From Bog-473 sp963828505 (lineage in GTDB: Bacteria; Actinomycetota; Acidimicrobiia; Acidimicrobiales; RAAP-2): 64,000 bases of DNA. Below the pieces are notes generated by a model. The model did no database searches and had not been told where the DNA came from. It worked only from the letters and a program-made list of their open reading frames with translations. Where the stretch lies: positions 62,001-126,000 of the forward strand of contig CAWHFM010000012.1 in the NCBI GenBank assembly GCA_963828505.1, written 5' to 3'. Below, piece by piece: positions 63,209 through 64,000 of the stretch. The position numbers and the translations under genes were made by a program. The stretch's first letter is position 1. Every line of letters begins with the position of its first letter.

Positions 63209-64000
63209 TAGACCTGGGGGTCCAGACGGTCGGCCTGCTCGACCTCGCTCCGGGAGATCCCGAGCAGGTACAGGATGGCGTCGAGGTAGGGCACGCTCAA
63301 TGCGGTGTCGGCGGCGCGACGCACGAGCGGTTTGGCGTTGAAGGCGATGCCGAGCCCGGCCACCGCGAGCATGTCGAGGTCGTTCGCGCCGTCGCCCACC
63401 GCCACGGTGCGGGCCAGCGGCACTCCGGCGGCGCGGGCGAAGCGCTCCAGGGCCGCCGCCTTGCCGGCCCGGTCCAGCACCTCGCCCGCCAGCTCTCCGG
63501 TGACCACCCCGTCCTTCAGGACGAGCTCGTTCGCCGCCAGGTGGTCGATACCGAGGTCGGTGACGACCGCGCCCACCACCTGGGTGAAGCCCCCGCTGAC
63601 CACGGCCAGCTCGTAGCCGAGCCGTTTGAGCGTGCGCACCAGCGTGCGGGCACCCGGCGCCAGGACGACCGCGGCGCGGACCGCGTCGAGGTCGGACCGG
63701 GTCAGCCCGGCCAGCAACCGGACTCTCCGGCGCAGCGCGTCGGCGAAGTCGAGCTCGCCGGCCATGGTGGCCGCCGTCACGGCGGCTACCTCGGCGCCGC
63801 AGCCCCGCCGCTCGGCCAGGAGATCGACGACCTCCCCCTGCAGCAGGGTCGAGTCGGCGTCCATCACGATCAGGTGCTTGGCCCGGCGGTGCAAACCGGC
63901 CGCCTGGACCGCGATGTCGACCTCTCTGCGCACCGCCTCACCGGCGAGGTCCCGTCGCAGCGCCTCGAGGTCGGCCCCCGACACGGTGAGCTCGTAGGAG
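63208..64000 (-). CDS. serB: Phosphoserine phosphatase, partial (N-terminus outside window)
   Basis: C-terminal 263 residues of SerB. HAD motifs: nucleophile DADSTLLQGE (DxDxT), motif II SGG in AVVSGGFTQ, and Lys plus VGDGANDLDML for motifs III-IV. It dephosphorylates phosphoserine to serine in the last step of serine synthesis. The frame stays open to the window end upstream (SYELTVSGADL), where ACT-type regulatory sequence is expected, so the true start lies beyond 64000. Confidence 0.92.
   Translation of the reverse strand, partial: SYELTVSGADLEALRRDLAGEAVRREVDIAVQAAGLHRRAKHLIVMDADSTLLQGEVVDLLAERRGCGAEVAAVTAATMAGELDFADALRRRVRLLAGLTRSDLDAVRAAVVLAPGARTLVRTLKRLGYELAVVSGGFTQVVGAVVTDLGIDHLAANELVLKDGVVTGELAGEVLDRAGKAAALERFARAAGVPLARTVAVGDGANDLDMLAVAGLGIAFNAKPLVRRAADTALSVPYLDAILYLLGISRSEVEQADRLDPQV

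Overview
The window reads as a high-GC actinobacterial chromosome, most likely from an uncultured member of the class Acidimicrobiia. The support is a mycofactocin-type SDR, three F420-dependent luciferase-like oxidoreductases, DUF35/thiolase and acyl-CoA ligase sets, a Nocardia/Acidimicrobiia-style secreted protein with GYWLVASDGG repeats, frequent GTG/TTG starts and leaderless-type promoters. By eye, base composition changes near 42.4 kb: the left two thirds look clearly less GC-rich than the right third.

1-4.4 kb: truncated MFS transporter, then a minus-strand four-gene set (acyl-CoA dehydrogenase-like, PIG-L deacetylase, NodS-like methyltransferase, frameshifted GT2), a recurring cluster of unknown product. 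4.8-8.9 kb: a divergent sensory locus, MEDS-HATPase plus STAS on one strand and MerR-receiver plus double-domain KaiC-like ATPase on the other, followed by a tiny membrane protein and a large-subunit catalase. 11.7-21.2 kb: SDR, amidohydrolase, DHDPS-like protein, and a minus-strand operon enoyl-CoA hydratase/DUF35/thiolase/two acyl-CoA ligases, which looks like CoA-dependent degradation of an organic acid or side chain. 21.4-23.6 kb: a decayed beta-propeller gene and a saccharopine-dehydrogenase-like gene.

23.6-40.0 kb is the most unusual part. An intact tRNA-Lys(UUU) gene lies at 39952-40027 on the minus strand. Its 3' 45 nt are duplicated four times to the left, at about 23.85, 26.54, 31.74 and 35.89 kb. 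Each copy is followed by the same imperfect 140-190 bp tail. The copies divide the island into four cassettes of 2.7-5.2 kb: a membrane protein plus a VapC-like PIN gene; a cyclase/ATPase/TPR regulator; unknown genes plus an AbiE toxin-antitoxin pair with twin palindromic operators; and an acyl-CoA ligase plus NUDIX. Only a C-terminal scrap of a tyrosine integrase remains, abutting the leftmost copy. This is best read as repeated tRNA-targeted integration with loss of mobility genes, or as cassettes moved by an integrase in trans.

40.1-42.7 kb: UUCG-loop terminator, secreted 126-bp-repeat protein and about 1.1 kb without a recognisable gene. 42.7-64 kb (very GC-rich, ordinary chromosome): VOC protein, SDR, three LLM oxidoreductases, MpaB-type oxygenase, a second cyclase/ATPase/TPR regulator, dienelactone hydrolase operon, NHL-repeat protein, Tat-exported GH78 rhamnosidase, NERD protein, lysS, enoyl-CoA hydratase, hemolysin III and serB (cut by the window end). 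At least six otherwise well conserved genes are broken by apparent single-base indels (near 1.70, 21.60, 34.84, 50.55, 52.29 and 55.70 kb), so sequencing or assembly error must be weighed against real pseudogenisation.
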